Assembly (NCBI RefSeq): GCF_009733795.1
Contig: NZ_WNXX01000027.1
Span: 1-36,059 of the forward strand
Source of the DNA: Actinotalea caeni
GTDB lineage: Bacteria; Actinomycetota; Actinomycetes; Actinomycetales; Beutenbergiaceae
Direction: 5' to 3'
DNA: 36,059 bases
Positions 16,806 through 25,128 of this stretch are shown here, piece after piece. The notes beneath the pieces were generated by a model. It was given only the letters and a program-made list of their open reading frames with translations, had not been told where the DNA came from and ran no database searches. Position 1 is the stretch's first letter; the number at the start of each line of letters is the position of its first letter. Position numbers and translations under genes: made by a program.

Positions 16806-17519
16806 ATGGCACGACGGGTGCTGGTCACGGGTGGCACGAGCGGCATCGGGCGCGCGGTCGCCGCACGGTTCGTCGCGGACGGGTGCGAGGTCGTCGTCAC
16901 CGGGCGGCGCCCGGAGACCCCGGAGGTGGCGCGCGCGATCGGCGCGACCGGGCTGCGGCTCGACCTCGCCGACCGGGCGGGGATCGCCGCGGTCGCCGAG
17001 CAGGTCGGGGAGCTCGACGTGCTGGTCAACAACGCGGGCGGGTTCGTCGGCCGCGCCCCGAGCGGGCCGCCTGACGTCGACGCGCTCGCCGAGCACTGGG
17101 AGCGCACGCTGCGCGTCAACCTCGTCGGGCCGGCGCTGCTGCTCGCGCTGCTCGAGCCGCGGCTGCGTCGTGGCGGCGCGGTCGTGTCGATCGGGTCGAT
17201 CGGCGCGGAGTACGCGGGCAACCCGTACTCGGTCGCCAAGGCCGCGCTGCAGGCCTGGTCGGTCGGGGCGGCCGAGCGGCTGGGCCCGCGCGACGTGACG
17301 GTGAACGCGATCGCGCCCGGCTACGTCGCGGGCACCGACCTGTGGGGCGGCCCGGTCGCGCGCGAGCGCCACGACGCCCTGGTCGCGCGCACCTACGTCG
17401 GGCGCGCCGGGGCGCCGGAGGACGTCGCCGCGCTCGCGTTCTTCCTCTGCTCGCCGGGCGCGCGCCACGTCACCGGTCAGACGATCCACCTCGACGGCGG
17501 GGCGCACACCACCCGGTGA
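16806..17519 (+). CDS. short-chain dehydrogenase/reductase (SDR)
   Basis: A 237-residue classical SDR with an NAD(P)-binding TGGTSGIG (residues 8-15), NNAG (75-78), catalytic Ser131, and YSVAK giving Tyr141 and Lys145. An arginine pair after the second strand (TGRRPE) suggests NADP preference. A ribosome site GGAAGGGGAGGG lies just before ATG 16806. The C-terminus has the usual ITGQ-like block, here VTGQTIHLDGG. It is divergent from the MarR regulator and probably induced by whatever ligand that regulator senses. The substrate cannot be deduced; FabG-like and alcohol or aldehyde reductase roles are both possible. Confidence 0.88.
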   Translation: MARRVLVTGGTSGIGRAVAARFVADGCEVVVTGRRPETPEVARAIGATGLRLDLADRAGIAAVAEQVGELDVLVNNAGGFVGRAPSGPPDVDALAEHWERTLRVNLVGPALLLALLEPRLRRGGAVVSIGSIGAEYAGNPYSVAKAALQAWSVGAAERLGPRDVTVNAIAPGYVAGTDLWGGPVARERHDALVARTYVGRAGAPEDVAALAFFLCSPGARHVTGQTIHLDGGAHTTR

Positions 17520-17540
17520 CGGCGTCGTCGTCCGGGCGCC

Positions 17541-18884
17541 TCAGCGCACCGGTGCGACCGGCAGCCCGAGGTCGGCGACCGCGACCGGCCCGCCGGTCGC
17601 GAGCGAGCGGTTGCCCGCGAGCCCGACGGCGAGCGCGCGCACGCCGTCGGCCCAGGTGGCGCTGCGGTGCAGCGGGTCGTCGCCGACGCCCTGGAACAGG
17701 TCGGCGAGCAGCTGCGCGTCGCCGCCGCCGTGCCCGCCGCGCGCCGCGGGGATCGGGACCTCCTCGGCGGTCCCGAAGTGCTCCTGCACCAGCAGGCGCT
17801 CGGCGACCGGGCGCGGCGTGCCCGCGACCGCCGCGACGGCGTCGGGGCCGTGGTCGACGACCGCGGTGGGCCGGCCGCCCGGACCGAGCAGCACCGCACC
17901 GCTCTCGACGACGCTCAGCTCCGCCCGGCCGCGGGTGCCGTTGACGGCGACCGTGTAGCCCTCCCACGGGGCGTGCGCGTTGAGCGAGTAGGACATGGTG
18001 GCGCCGCGGGCGTAGTCGACGACCAGCGCGAGGTTGTCCTCGATCGAGACCGGGTCGGAGAAGGGGTCCTGGTCGCGCAGGTAGCCGTCGTGGTGCTCCT
18101 GCTCGAGGTAGAGCGCACGCAGCACCGGGTCGTCGCGCAGGTCGAGCGCGAACGGGTCGCGCAGCGGCGGGTCCTGCGTGCCGCGCGCCGGGCGCGGCAC
18201 GAGCCCGCGTGCGGCGGCGTTGCGGGCGCCGTAGAACCGCAGCCCGCCGCTGCAGTACACCCGGGTGGCGACGTCGTCGAGCCACCAGCCGACCAGGTCG
18301 AAGTGATGGCTGGCCTTGTGCACGAGCAGCCCGCCCGAGCGCTGCTTGTCGCGGTGCCAGCGGCGGAAGTAGTCGGCGCCGTGCGAGGTGTCCAGCAGCC
18401 ACTCGAAGTGCACCGAGGTGACCTCGCCGATGCGGCCCGACGCGAGGAGCTCGCGCAGCGCGCCGTTGCGCGGCGAGTAGCGGTAGTTGAACGTCACGAC
18501 CACCGAGCGGCCGGTGCGCTCGACGGCGTCGGCGATCGCGCGCACGCCCTCGACCGTCGTCGTGAGCGGCTTCTCGACGACGGCGTCCGCGCCGCCCTCG
18601 AGCACCGCCACCACATGGTCGGCGTGCGTCGCGTCCGGCGAGGTGACGACGACGCGGTCGAGCGCGTGCTCGCGCACGGCCGCGGCCACCTCGTCGACGG
18701 CGAACCGGGCGGGCGCCGGCCGGCCCGCCTCGCGCAGCCGCGCCTCGTGCACGTCGAGACGACCCGGGTTGGTGTCGGCCCACGCCACCAGCTCGGCGTG
18801 CCCGACGAACGGGCCGGCGACGGCGTCGACGTACATCTGCGCGCGGCTGCCCGCGCCGACCAGCCCGTAGCGGGTCCTGCTCAT
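17541..18884 (-). CDS. Gfo/Idh/MocA-family oxidoreductase
   Basis: A 447-residue NAD(P)-dependent sugar or polyol dehydrogenase. The N-terminal Rossmann site is GLVGAGSRAQ (residues 7-16). The family lysine is in VVEKPLTTT (Lys105), and the catalytic His region is GGLLVHKASHHFDLVGWW, with His193/His194 and Asp196. ATG 18884 has GAGGAG at 18889-18894. It follows two sugar permeases with no other gene between, so its substrate is probably derived from the sugar they import. It is somewhat longer than the usual 330-400 residues owing to insertions in the C-terminal domain. The stop converges on the SDR gene with a 21-bp gap. Confidence 0.87.
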   Translation of the reverse strand: MSRTRYGLVGAGSRAQMYVDAVAGPFVGHAELVAWADTNPGRLDVHEARLREAGRPAPARFAVDEVAAAVREHALDRVVVTSPDATHADHVVAVLEGGADAVVEKPLTTTVEGVRAIADAVERTGRSVVVTFNYRYSPRNGALRELLASGRIGEVTSVHFEWLLDTSHGADYFRRWHRDKQRSGGLLVHKASHHFDLVGWWLDDVATRVYCSGGLRFYGARNAAARGLVPRPARGTQDPPLRDPFALDLRDDPVLRALYLEQEHHDGYLRDQDPFSDPVSIEDNLALVVDYARGATMSYSLNAHAPWEGYTVAVNGTRGRAELSVVESGAVLLGPGGRPTAVVDHGPDAVAAVAGTPRPVAERLLVQEHFGTAEEVPIPAARGGHGGGDAQLLADLFQGVGDDPLHRSATWADGVRALAVGLAGNRSLATGGPVAVADLGLPVAPVR

Positions 18885-18892
18885 CGGTCTCC

Positions 18893-19780
18893 TCACTTGA
18901 TGCCGGTCGTGGCGATGCCCTTGACCAGGTAGCGCTGGCCCACCAGGAACGCGAAGAACAGCGGCACCAGCGACACCACCGACATCGCGAACATCGCGCC
19001 GTAGTTCGACGAGGACTGCGCGTCGACGAAGCCCTTGAGCGCGACCGAGACCGTGAAGTTCTCGCGCGTGCGCAGGTAGATCAGCGGGCCGAAGAAGTCG
19101 CCCCAGGTCCAGATGAACGTGAAGATCGTCGTCGTCGCCAGCGCGGGCACCATGAGCGGCAGCGTGATCCGCGCGTAGATGCGCCCGTGCCCGGCGCCGT
19201 CGATGCGGGCCGCCTCGAACACCTCGCGAGGCAGGCCGCGGATGAACTGCACCATGAGGAAGACGAAAGAGCTGTCGACCGCGAGGAACTTCGGGACCAC
19301 CAGCGGCAGGAACGTCTCGAGCCAGCCGAGCTCGCGGAAGATGATGAACTGCGGCACCAGCACGACGTGGAACGGCAGCATGATCGTGCCGAGCATGATC
19401 GCGAAGTAGAGGTTGCGACCGGCGAACCGCAGCCGCGCGAACGAGTACGCCGCGAGCGAGCAGGAGACCAGGTTCCCGACGATCGCGCCGAGCGACAGGA
19501 TCGTCGAGTTGAGCAGGAACCGGCCGAACGGCAGCTGCTGCGACGTCCAGCCGTAGACGTAGTTCTCCAGCGTGAGGTCGCTCGTGAAGATCGACAGGTC
19601 GGTGAAGATCGCCTCGTTGTGCTTGAGCGAGGACACCGCCAGCCAGATCAGCGGGTAGACCATCAGCAGCGAGAGCGCGACGAGGCAGGCGTGCTTGAGC
19701 ACCGAGCGCACGGGCGAGGTCGTGCGCCGGGGGCGGGGGAGCGCGCGGGGCGCCGGCCGGGCTGCGGGGACGCTGGTCAC
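18893..19780 (-). CDS. sugar ABC transporter permease (MalG type)
   Basis: A 295-residue MalG-type permease with a Pro/Arg-rich cytoplasmic leader and six predicted helices. GTG 19780 overlaps the upstream permease stop as GTGA. The EAA loop is EVFEAARIDGAGHGRIY with LPLMVP. The MLPFHVVLVPQ and FTFIWTWGDFF blocks are nearly identical to those in the permease at 5451-6314. It is second of three genes on this strand. Its binding-protein partner is most likely the divergent gene at 21036, so the importer is split between two transcripts. Confidence 0.9.
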   Translation of the reverse strand: MTSVPAARPAPRALPRPRRTTSPVRSVLKHACLVALSLLMVYPLIWLAVSSLKHNEAIFTDLSIFTSDLTLENYVYGWTSQQLPFGRFLLNSTILSLGAIVGNLVSCSLAAYSFARLRFAGRNLYFAIMLGTIMLPFHVVLVPQFIIFRELGWLETFLPLVVPKFLAVDSSFVFLMVQFIRGLPREVFEAARIDGAGHGRIYARITLPLMVPALATTTIFTFIWTWGDFFGPLIYLRTRENFTVSVALKGFVDAQSSSNYGAMFAMSVVSLVPLFFAFLVGQRYLVKGIATTGIK

Positions 19781-20763
19781 GCCGCACCTGCCTTCCTGCG
19801 GCGACCGCCGCCTCGAGTGGCCCCGGAGTCCTCCTCGTAGAAGACCCAGAAGCGTGAGAACCAGAAGTTGGCGAGCGTGAACGCCGCGATGACGAGCAGC
19901 AGGAACCAGGCCATCGCCGACGCGTAGCCCATCCGGAGCTCGGTGAACGCCTGCTGGTAGAGGTAGAGCGTGAAGAACATCGTCGAGTCCGACGGCCCGC
20001 CGGTGCCGCCCGAGACGATGTAGGCCTGGGTGAACGACTGGAACGCGAAGGTGATCTGCAGGACCAGGTTGAAGAAGATGATCGGCGTCAGCAGCGGGAA
20101 CGTGATCGAGACGAACCGCCGGACCGTGCCCGCGCCGTCGACCTGCGCCGCCTCGTAGTACATCTGGGGGATCTGCCGCAGCCCGGCGAGGAAGATGATC
20201 ATCGGCGACCCGAACGTCCACACGTGCAGCACGATCAGGGACGCCAGCGCGTAGTCGGGGTGGGAGATCCAGCCGGGGCCCTCGACGCCCACGAGCGCGA
20301 GCAGACCGTTGACGATCCCCTCCTTGCCGAACACCTGGCGCCACAGGATCGCGATCGCGACCGAGCCGCCCAGCAGGCTCGGCAGGTAGAACACCGAGCG
20401 GTACAGCGCGAGCCCGCGCATGCCCTTGTCGAGCAGCAGCGCGACGCCGAGGGCGAGCGCGAGCTGCAGCGGCACGCCCACGACGACGTAGACCAGCGTC
20501 ACCCGCAGCGAGTTCCACAGCCGGTCGTCGGAGATCATGCGGACGACGTTGTCCAGGCCCGAGAACGTCGGCGGCTGCAGCAGGTTGTAGTCGGTGAACG
20601 CCAGCAGCAGCGACGCGATCATCGGTCCGACGGTGAACACCACCACCCCGAGGAGCCACGGCGCGAGGAACACGTAGCCGGCCAGGTTCTCGGGGTGCCG
20701 CTGCTTCGGGCCGCCGCGCCGGCGTTGCCGGGCGAGCTGGCGAAGCTCACCGATGCTGCTCAC
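19777..20763 (-). CDS. sugar ABC transporter permease (MalF type)
   Basis: A 328-residue MalF-type permease with six predicted helices and an EAA loop QMYYEAAQVDGAGTVRRF followed by FPLLTP. The start GTG 20763 lies just after AGGAGGT (20767-20773), a strong but closely spaced ribosome site. The C-terminus carries a basic tail (GGGRRRKAGAA) absent from its paralogue at 4502-5458. It is the first gene of the minus-strand operon, behind a good promoter and a LacI-type operator. No ATPase gene follows; a shared MsiK-type ATPase is presumed. Confidence 0.9.
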   Translation of the reverse strand: MSSIGELRQLARQRRRGGPKQRHPENLAGYVFLAPWLLGVVVFTVGPMIASLLLAFTDYNLLQPPTFSGLDNVVRMISDDRLWNSLRVTLVYVVVGVPLQLALALGVALLLDKGMRGLALYRSVFYLPSLLGGSVAIAILWRQVFGKEGIVNGLLALVGVEGPGWISHPDYALASLIVLHVWTFGSPMIIFLAGLRQIPQMYYEAAQVDGAGTVRRFVSITFPLLTPIIFFNLVLQITFAFQSFTQAYIVSGGTGGPSDSTMFFTLYLYQQAFTELRMGYASAMAWFLLLVIAAFTLANFWFSRFWVFYEEDSGATRGGGRRRKAGAA

Positions 20764-20786
20764 GTGACCTCCTCGTCATGACCCGG

Positions 20787-20841
20787 TGCAAGCGGTTGCT
20801 CCGGCGCTGACCAGTATGGGGATGTCGCGGCGCGGCGTCAA
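20787..20841 (-). promoter_or_regulatory. permease operon promoter with LacI-type operator
   Basis: On the minus strand TTGACG (20836-20841), 17 bp, and CATACT (20813-20818) form a good sigma-70-type promoter. TGCAAGCGGTTGCT (20787-20800) lies just downstream of the expected transcript start and contains AAGCGGTT, matching the LacI-family pattern AAnCGnTT around a central CG. A repressor there would block elongation or initiation of the permease operon. Confidence 0.7.
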
Positions 20842-20917
20842 CGGTCAGCCTAAGAACGTTGAAACAGCACCGTTTGCGTCTGCCCTGAGCGACTTCGCCA
20901 CCGACTGCGCCCACCCG

Positions 20918-20980
20918 TTGACAGTCTCTCGAGCGCGCTGCTACGTTCCGCTGCAAGCGATTTCACTGAATACGCTTTCA
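20918..20980 (+). promoter_or_regulatory. binding-protein gene promoter with two LacI-type operators
   Basis: TTGACA (20918-20923), 18 bp, and TACGTT (20942-20947) form the best promoter in the window. Two operator-like sites follow: TGCAAGCGATTTCA (20952-20965) over the expected start point and TGAATACGCTTTCA (20967-20980) 15 bp further. Both centre on CG with TGnA...TTnCA-type arms. With the site at 20787-20800 they make three sites in the divergent region, the outer ones about 165-180 bp apart, so looping is possible. Confidence 0.72.
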
Positions 20981-21035
20981 CGGCCCGGACCGGTCGTCGC
21001 CCAGCGCCGGGCCGCTCGAGACACGAGGAGATGCA

Positions 21036-22358
21036 ATGAAGCGTCCAGCACGAGGACGGCTCGCGGCGGGTGTGCTCGCCACGACCGCAGCCCTGACCCT
21101 CACCGCCTGCGGCGGTGGCACGGGAGCCGGTGACGGCGGCGCCGGCGGACCCGTCGACGCGCCCGACCCCGACGAGGCGGTGGAGCTCCACATCGCGTGG
21201 TGGGGCAACGACCAGCGCGCCGCGATCATGGCCGAGGCGATCGACCTGTTCGAGGAGAAGCACCCGAACATCACGGTCGTCGAGGAGCCCGTGGGCGCGC
21301 CGGACGACCTCTTCAACCGGCTCGCGACCGACTTCGCCTCCGGCACCGCACCGGATGTCTTCGCCCTCGGCGGCGCCAAGCCGCAGGAGTACGGCGCGGC
21401 GGGTGCGCTGCTCGACCTGGCGACCGTGAGCGAGCAGCTGCCCACCGACGCCTACCCGGAGTTCACGCTCACGAACGCCATGGTCGACGGCACCCTGTAC
21501 GGGCTGCCGACCGGCGGCAACGCGATCGGCGTGCTGCTCAACCCCTCGCTCTTCGAGGCGGCAGGGGTGGACCTGCCCGAGCCGGGCTGGGCCTGGGAGG
21601 ACCTCGTGCGGATCGCCAACGACATCTCGGCCGGGTCCGACGGCGGGATCGTCGGTCTCGACCTGCGCGTGCAGGACGCGCTCGGCACCTACGTCGCCCA
21701 GTACACCGAGACCGGCATCTACGACTGGGACGGCCGGCTCGCCGTCGACGCGGCGACGATCCAGCAGTGGTACGACATGGAGCTCGAGCTGGTCGAGGGC
21801 GGTGGCCTGCCGGACCCGTCGGTGATCGTGGAGCACTGGAACGTCACGCCCGACCTCAGCCTCTTCGGGACCGGTCGTGCGGCGATGACCTTCGCCTACA
21901 GCAACCAGATCGGCGCCTACCAGGCCGGCACCGGCGCCGACGTCGAGATCGTCGCGCCGCCGACGTCGACCGACGTCGCCGGGGTGGCGGTGCTGCCCTC
22001 CCAGTTCTGGGCGATCGCGGCCGGCAGCGAGCACCCGGCGGAGGCGGCGATGCTCGTCGACTGGCTGCTCAACCAGCCCGAGGCCGCCGAGATCGTCCTC
22101 GCCGACCGCGGGCTGCCCTTCAACCCCGAGACCCTCGAGGTCGTCGAGCCGCTGCTCGCCCCGGCCGACGCGCAGGCGGCGGCCTACCTGGCCGAGGTGC
22201 TCGAGGTCGGCGTCGTCGCGCCGCCGCAGCCCGCCGGCGGGGCGATCCTCAACGAGCTCACGCAGCGGGTCGAGTCCGACATCCTGTTCGGGCGGGTGTC
22301 CTCGGCCGAGGGCGCTCAGGCCTGGGTGGACGAGCTCTCGGCGGCGCTGGCCGACTGA
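21036..22358 (+). CDS. sugar ABC transporter substrate-binding lipoprotein
   Basis: A 440-residue family 1 solute-binding protein. ATG 21036 has GAGGAG at 21025-21030. Unlike the other three binding proteins here, its signal peptide has no twin-arginine motif: MKRPARGRLAAG and a hydrophobic core end at the lipobox LTAC (Cys25), so it is a Sec-exported lipoprotein. A Gly-rich linker precedes the mature domain starting VELHIAWWGND. It shares blocks with the binding protein at 3185 (WWGN; RLATDFASGTAPDV; GALLDLA). It is transcribed away from its probable permeases. A strong hairpin follows before the glycosidase gene. Confidence 0.9.
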   Translation: MKRPARGRLAAGVLATTAALTLTACGGGTGAGDGGAGGPVDAPDPDEAVELHIAWWGNDQRAAIMAEAIDLFEEKHPNITVVEEPVGAPDDLFNRLATDFASGTAPDVFALGGAKPQEYGAAGALLDLATVSEQLPTDAYPEFTLTNAMVDGTLYGLPTGGNAIGVLLNPSLFEAAGVDLPEPGWAWEDLVRIANDISAGSDGGIVGLDLRVQDALGTYVAQYTETGIYDWDGRLAVDAATIQQWYDMELELVEGGGLPDPSVIVEHWNVTPDLSLFGTGRAAMTFAYSNQIGAYQAGTGADVEIVAPPTSTDVAGVAVLPSQFWAIAAGSEHPAEAAMLVDWLLNQPEAAEIVLADRGLPFNPETLEVVEPLLAPADAQAAAYLAEVLEVGVVAPPQPAGGAILNELTQRVESDILFGRVSSAEGAQAWVDELSAALAD

Positions 22359-22373
22359 GGCCGGCCGCCGGAC

Positions 22374-22408
22374 CGGTGCCGTGGGGCCTGCGGGGTCCCA
22401 CGGCACCG
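22374..22408 (+). terminator. hairpin between binding-protein and glycosidase genes
   Basis: A perfect 12-bp stem, CGGTGCCGTGGG (22374-22385) and CCCACGGCACCG (22397-22408), with an 11-nt loop and no U-tract, fills most of the 69-bp gap. It could be a partial terminator or a 3' stabiliser that lets the binding-protein message accumulate over the downstream glycosidase, as is known for binding-protein genes of other importers. Confidence 0.7.
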
Positions 22409-22427
22409 ACAGGACGGGGGAGTGACG

Positions 22428-24029
22428 ATGACACCGCTGCGCGAGGCGCTGCGCCGGCTGCGCGAGCACCGACCGCCCGAGCGGGCGCACCCGGAGCTGG
22501 TCGACGCCGGGGTGGCGTTCACGACGGTCGGTGGCCCGCTGGAGCGGCGCTGGCGGCAGGCCGTGACCACGCTCGCCGACTGCCTGCGCGTGGTCGACGG
22601 CGAGCAGGTGCTGCTCGAGGGCGGCGGCTACGACGGCACCTGGCTGGAGAGCACCGCCACCGCGGCCACCGACGTGCTGGACCGGTTCGCGCCGTCGGTC
22701 GTGCACGCCACCCACCTGCTGCTGGCCCGGCACGCGCGTGCCGACGGGCTGCTCCCGTACAAGGTGACCGCGCAGGGCCCCGCCTTCACGCAGATCCAGA
22801 TGGTCACACCGCTCGCGCGCGGCGTCTGGCACCACTACCTGCGCACGGGGGACCGCGACTACCTCGCGACCATGCACGCCGCGGCCGCCGCGCACGACGC
22901 CTGGCTCGCGCGGCACCGGGACACCCGCGGCACCGGTGGCGTCGAGGCGTTCTGCACCTTCGACACCGGCCACGACCTCTCGCCACGGTTCTGGGGCGTG
23001 CCGGACCGGTGCCTGCACGGCGACGCCGCGCGCTACGACGACGACGTCGCGTCGCTGCCGTTCGTCGCGCCCGACCTGACGGCGAACGTCGCGTGCCAGC
23101 GACGCTACCTGGCGCTGTCCGCGGCCGAGCTCGGTGAGGACCCGGAGCCGTGGTCGCGCGCGGCCGAGGCGAGCACCGAGGCGCTGCTCGCGCAGTGCTT
23201 CGACCCGGACGCCGTCGCGTTCTACGACCGCACCGCCGACGGCACCCTGCTGCGGCTGGACTCCGACGTGCTGCTGCGGGTGCTCGCCTGCGAGATCGGC
23301 GACGCGGCGCTGGCCGAGGCCGCGCTCGGCCGGCACCTGCTGAACCGGCGCCGCTTCCTCGCGGCCGCCGGCCTCACCTCGGTCGCGATGGACGACCCGC
23401 GGTTCGACGGCGACCACACCCGCAACTCGTGGGCCGGTCCGGTCAACATGCTGACGATGCTGCGCGCGCCCGCGGCCTTCGATCATCACGGCCACGTCGC
23501 CGAGCTGCTCGCCGTGGAGCGCCCGCTGCTCGGTGCGATGGCCGGGCACGACCGGTTCCCGCAGTGCCTCGACCCGGCGTCCGGCGCGCCGGGGTTCGCC
23601 GACGCCTACGCGCCCGCGGTCCTCTGGCTGCTCGACGCCGTCGAGCGCACCTGCGGCGTGCTCGAGCGACCCGACGGCGAGACCTGGCTGACCGCCGTGC
23701 CGCCGACCCGGCTGGACGGCGGGCACGCCGCGGCCGCGAGCGGCTACGCCCGCACGGTGCGCGGCGTGCGCCACGAGCTCGTCGCCGACGACACCGTGGC
23801 CGAGGTGCACCGGCAGGGGCAGCCGTGGCTCACCTTCCCGCGCGGCTGGCGCGTCGTGCTCGACGGCGACGGCGAGCCGAGCGCCGTGGTCGGGGTGGCG
23901 CCGCGCGCCGTCACGGGCAGGCTGCGGGGAGCAGGGGTCGACGTCGAGCTGACGGTCGAGCCGAACCAGCGGGTCGTGCTCGCCACCGGCGAGCGCGTCG
24001 ACGTCGGCCTCGTGGCGCAGCGGTCGTGA
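22428..24029 (+). CDS. (alpha/alpha)6-barrel glycoside hydrolase (clan GH-G / MGH1-like)
   Basis: A 533-residue cytoplasmic enzyme without signal peptide. The fold class is suggested by repeating helical pairs and by two blocks like those of the GH63/GH37/MGH1 group: CTFDTGHDLSPRFWG (the Asp after GH would be the acid) and NSWAGPVNMLTMLRA, equivalent to the N-x-W-R-G-P block. DGLLPYKVTAQGPAFTQIQM would line the active site. ATG 22428 is preferred because GGGGGAG ends 5 bp before it; GTG 22422 overlaps that site. A C-terminal beta-rich part (about 430-533) follows the barrel. It presumably splits the imported glycoside; which one is unknown. Confidence 0.7.
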   Translation: MTPLREALRRLREHRPPERAHPELVDAGVAFTTVGGPLERRWRQAVTTLADCLRVVDGEQVLLEGGGYDGTWLESTATAATDVLDRFAPSVVHATHLLLARHARADGLLPYKVTAQGPAFTQIQMVTPLARGVWHHYLRTGDRDYLATMHAAAAAHDAWLARHRDTRGTGGVEAFCTFDTGHDLSPRFWGVPDRCLHGDAARYDDDVASLPFVAPDLTANVACQRRYLALSAAELGEDPEPWSRAAEASTEALLAQCFDPDAVAFYDRTADGTLLRLDSDVLLRVLACEIGDAALAEAALGRHLLNRRRFLAAAGLTSVAMDDPRFDGDHTRNSWAGPVNMLTMLRAPAAFDHHGHVAELLAVERPLLGAMAGHDRFPQCLDPASGAPGFADAYAPAVLWLLDAVERTCGVLERPDGETWLTAVPPTRLDGGHAAAASGYARTVRGVRHELVADDTVAEVHRQGQPWLTFPRGWRVVLDGDGEPSAVVGVAPRAVTGRLRGAGVDVELTVEPNQRVVLATGERVDVGLVAQRS

Positions 24030-24030
24030 G

Positions 24031-24051
24031 CGCTCCCGGACGCCGGGCGCG
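24031..24051 (+). terminator. terminator-like hairpin after the glycosidase gene
   Basis: CGCTCCCGG (24031-24039) pairs with CCGGGCGCG (24043-24051) across a 3-nt loop, 9 bp including one U-G pair. It begins immediately after the stop codon, has no U-tract, and separates the glycosidase gene from the LacI gene. Confidence 0.5.
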
Positions 24052-24122
24052 TGCGCGTCGCGGCGAACCTAGGATGACGCAGCGCGCGAGGTCTCGTGCG
24101 CAGGGCGAGGAAGGGACGGCGG

Positions 24123-25124
24123 GTGGTCACTAGACGACCGGGTGCCACCACGATCGCGGAGGTGGCCGAGCGGGCCGGCGTCTCGGCGTCGACGGTCTCG
24201 CGCGTGATGAACGGCCGTTTCGGGGGCGACCCTGCGGTGGCCGAGCGCGTCCGGCAGGCCGCGGCCGAGCTGCGGTACTCGCCCAACCACCTCGCGCGCA
24301 GCTTCGCGCTCGGCCAGACGAGCGCGATCGGCTTCCTCGTGCCCGATCTCGCCAACCCCTCGATCCAGGCGGTCCTCGCGGCGCTGAGCAAGGCCGCCGC
24401 GGGCGACGGGTACCGGGTGCTCGTGGCCGACTCGGCCGAGGCCGTCGACGACGAGCCGCTGCTCGCCGCGGAGATCCGGCGCCGCAGCGACGCCCTGGTG
24501 CTGTGCGCGCCGCGGATGTCGGACGCCGAGCTGGTCCGGGTCGCCGAGACGCTGGCGCCGGTCGTGCTCGTCAACCGCTCGAACCCCGGCGCCGCGGCGC
24601 CGACGGTGACCGTCGACTCCCGCACCGGCTTCGCGGCGCTCGCGCGGCACCTGTGCGCGCTGGGCCACCGCCGGCTCGCCTACGTGACCGGCCCACCCGG
24701 CGTCGCCACCCGCAACCGGGTCAACGGCATCAACGACGTCGTGGCCGAGGTCGAGGGCGTGACGGTCGTGCGCATCGAGGGCGGCGCGAGCAGCGAGGAC
24801 GGCGTCGCCGCCGTCGAGGAGGTGATCGCGTCTGGCGCCACCGGCGTGCTGGCCTTCAACGACCTCGTCGCGATCGGGCTCGTGCACGGCCTGACCGAGC
24901 GCGGCGTCCGGGTGCCCGACGACGTCTCGGTCACCGGCTTCGACGACATCCCGTTCTCGAGGTACATGTCGCCGGCGCTGACGACCGAGTCGGTGCCGCA
25001 CCGCAAGCTGGGGGAGATGGCCTGGGCGCGGATGCACGCGCTGCTGCGCGGCACCGAGCCCGACCACGACGTCGTCTTCCAGCCGCGGCTGGAGGTGCGG
25101 CGCTCGACGGCGCCGGCCGGCTGA
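24123..25124 (+). CDS. LacI-family transcriptional regulator (divergent importer)
   Basis: A 333-residue repressor of the LacI/GalR type. The helix-turn-helix TIAEVAERAGVSASTVSRVMNG spans residues 10-31, the hinge helix NHLARSFALG follows, and the rest is the two-lobed sugar-binding core (SAIGFLVPDLANPS onward, FDDIPFSRYMSPALTT near the end). GTG 24123 (AAGGGA six bases upstream) gives the short N-terminus usual for the family; GTG 24096 in frame, with its own GAGG, is an alternative. A -10-like TAGGAT lies at 24070-24075. It lies downstream of the glycosidase and is the best candidate for binding the AAnCGnTT sites at 20787-20980 and perhaps those at 3074-3112. Confidence 0.92.
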   Translation: MVTRRPGATTIAEVAERAGVSASTVSRVMNGRFGGDPAVAERVRQAAAELRYSPNHLARSFALGQTSAIGFLVPDLANPSIQAVLAALSKAAAGDGYRVLVADSAEAVDDEPLLAAEIRRRSDALVLCAPRMSDAELVRVAETLAPVVLVNRSNPGAAAPTVTVDSRTGFAALARHLCALGHRRLAYVTGPPGVATRNRVNGINDVVAEVEGVTVVRIEGGASSEDGVAAVEEVIASGATGVLAFNDLVAIGLVHGLTERGVRVPDDVSVTGFDDIPFSRYMSPALTTESVPHRKLGEMAWARMHALLRGTEPDHDVVFQPRLEVRRSTAPAG

Positions 25125-25128
25125 GCCC

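Larger units (their letters stand above)
20764..21035. other. 272-bp divergent intergenic region
   Basis: It lies between the divergent permease and binding-protein genes. It is clearly more AT-rich than the flanking genes and holds both promoters and three operator candidates. Reading frames across it show no protein-like features, so I see no gene here. Confidence 0.75.

Noticed and set aside
20862-20875. AAAC-N6-GTTT inverted repeat in the divergent region
   Set aside because: Four-base arms are expected by chance in this AT-richer segment and it lacks the central CG of the other sites.
20850-23810. A 986-codon minus-strand frame across the binding-protein and glycosidase genes
   Set aside because: Antisense shadow of two well-recognised genes; repetitive composition without domain motifs.
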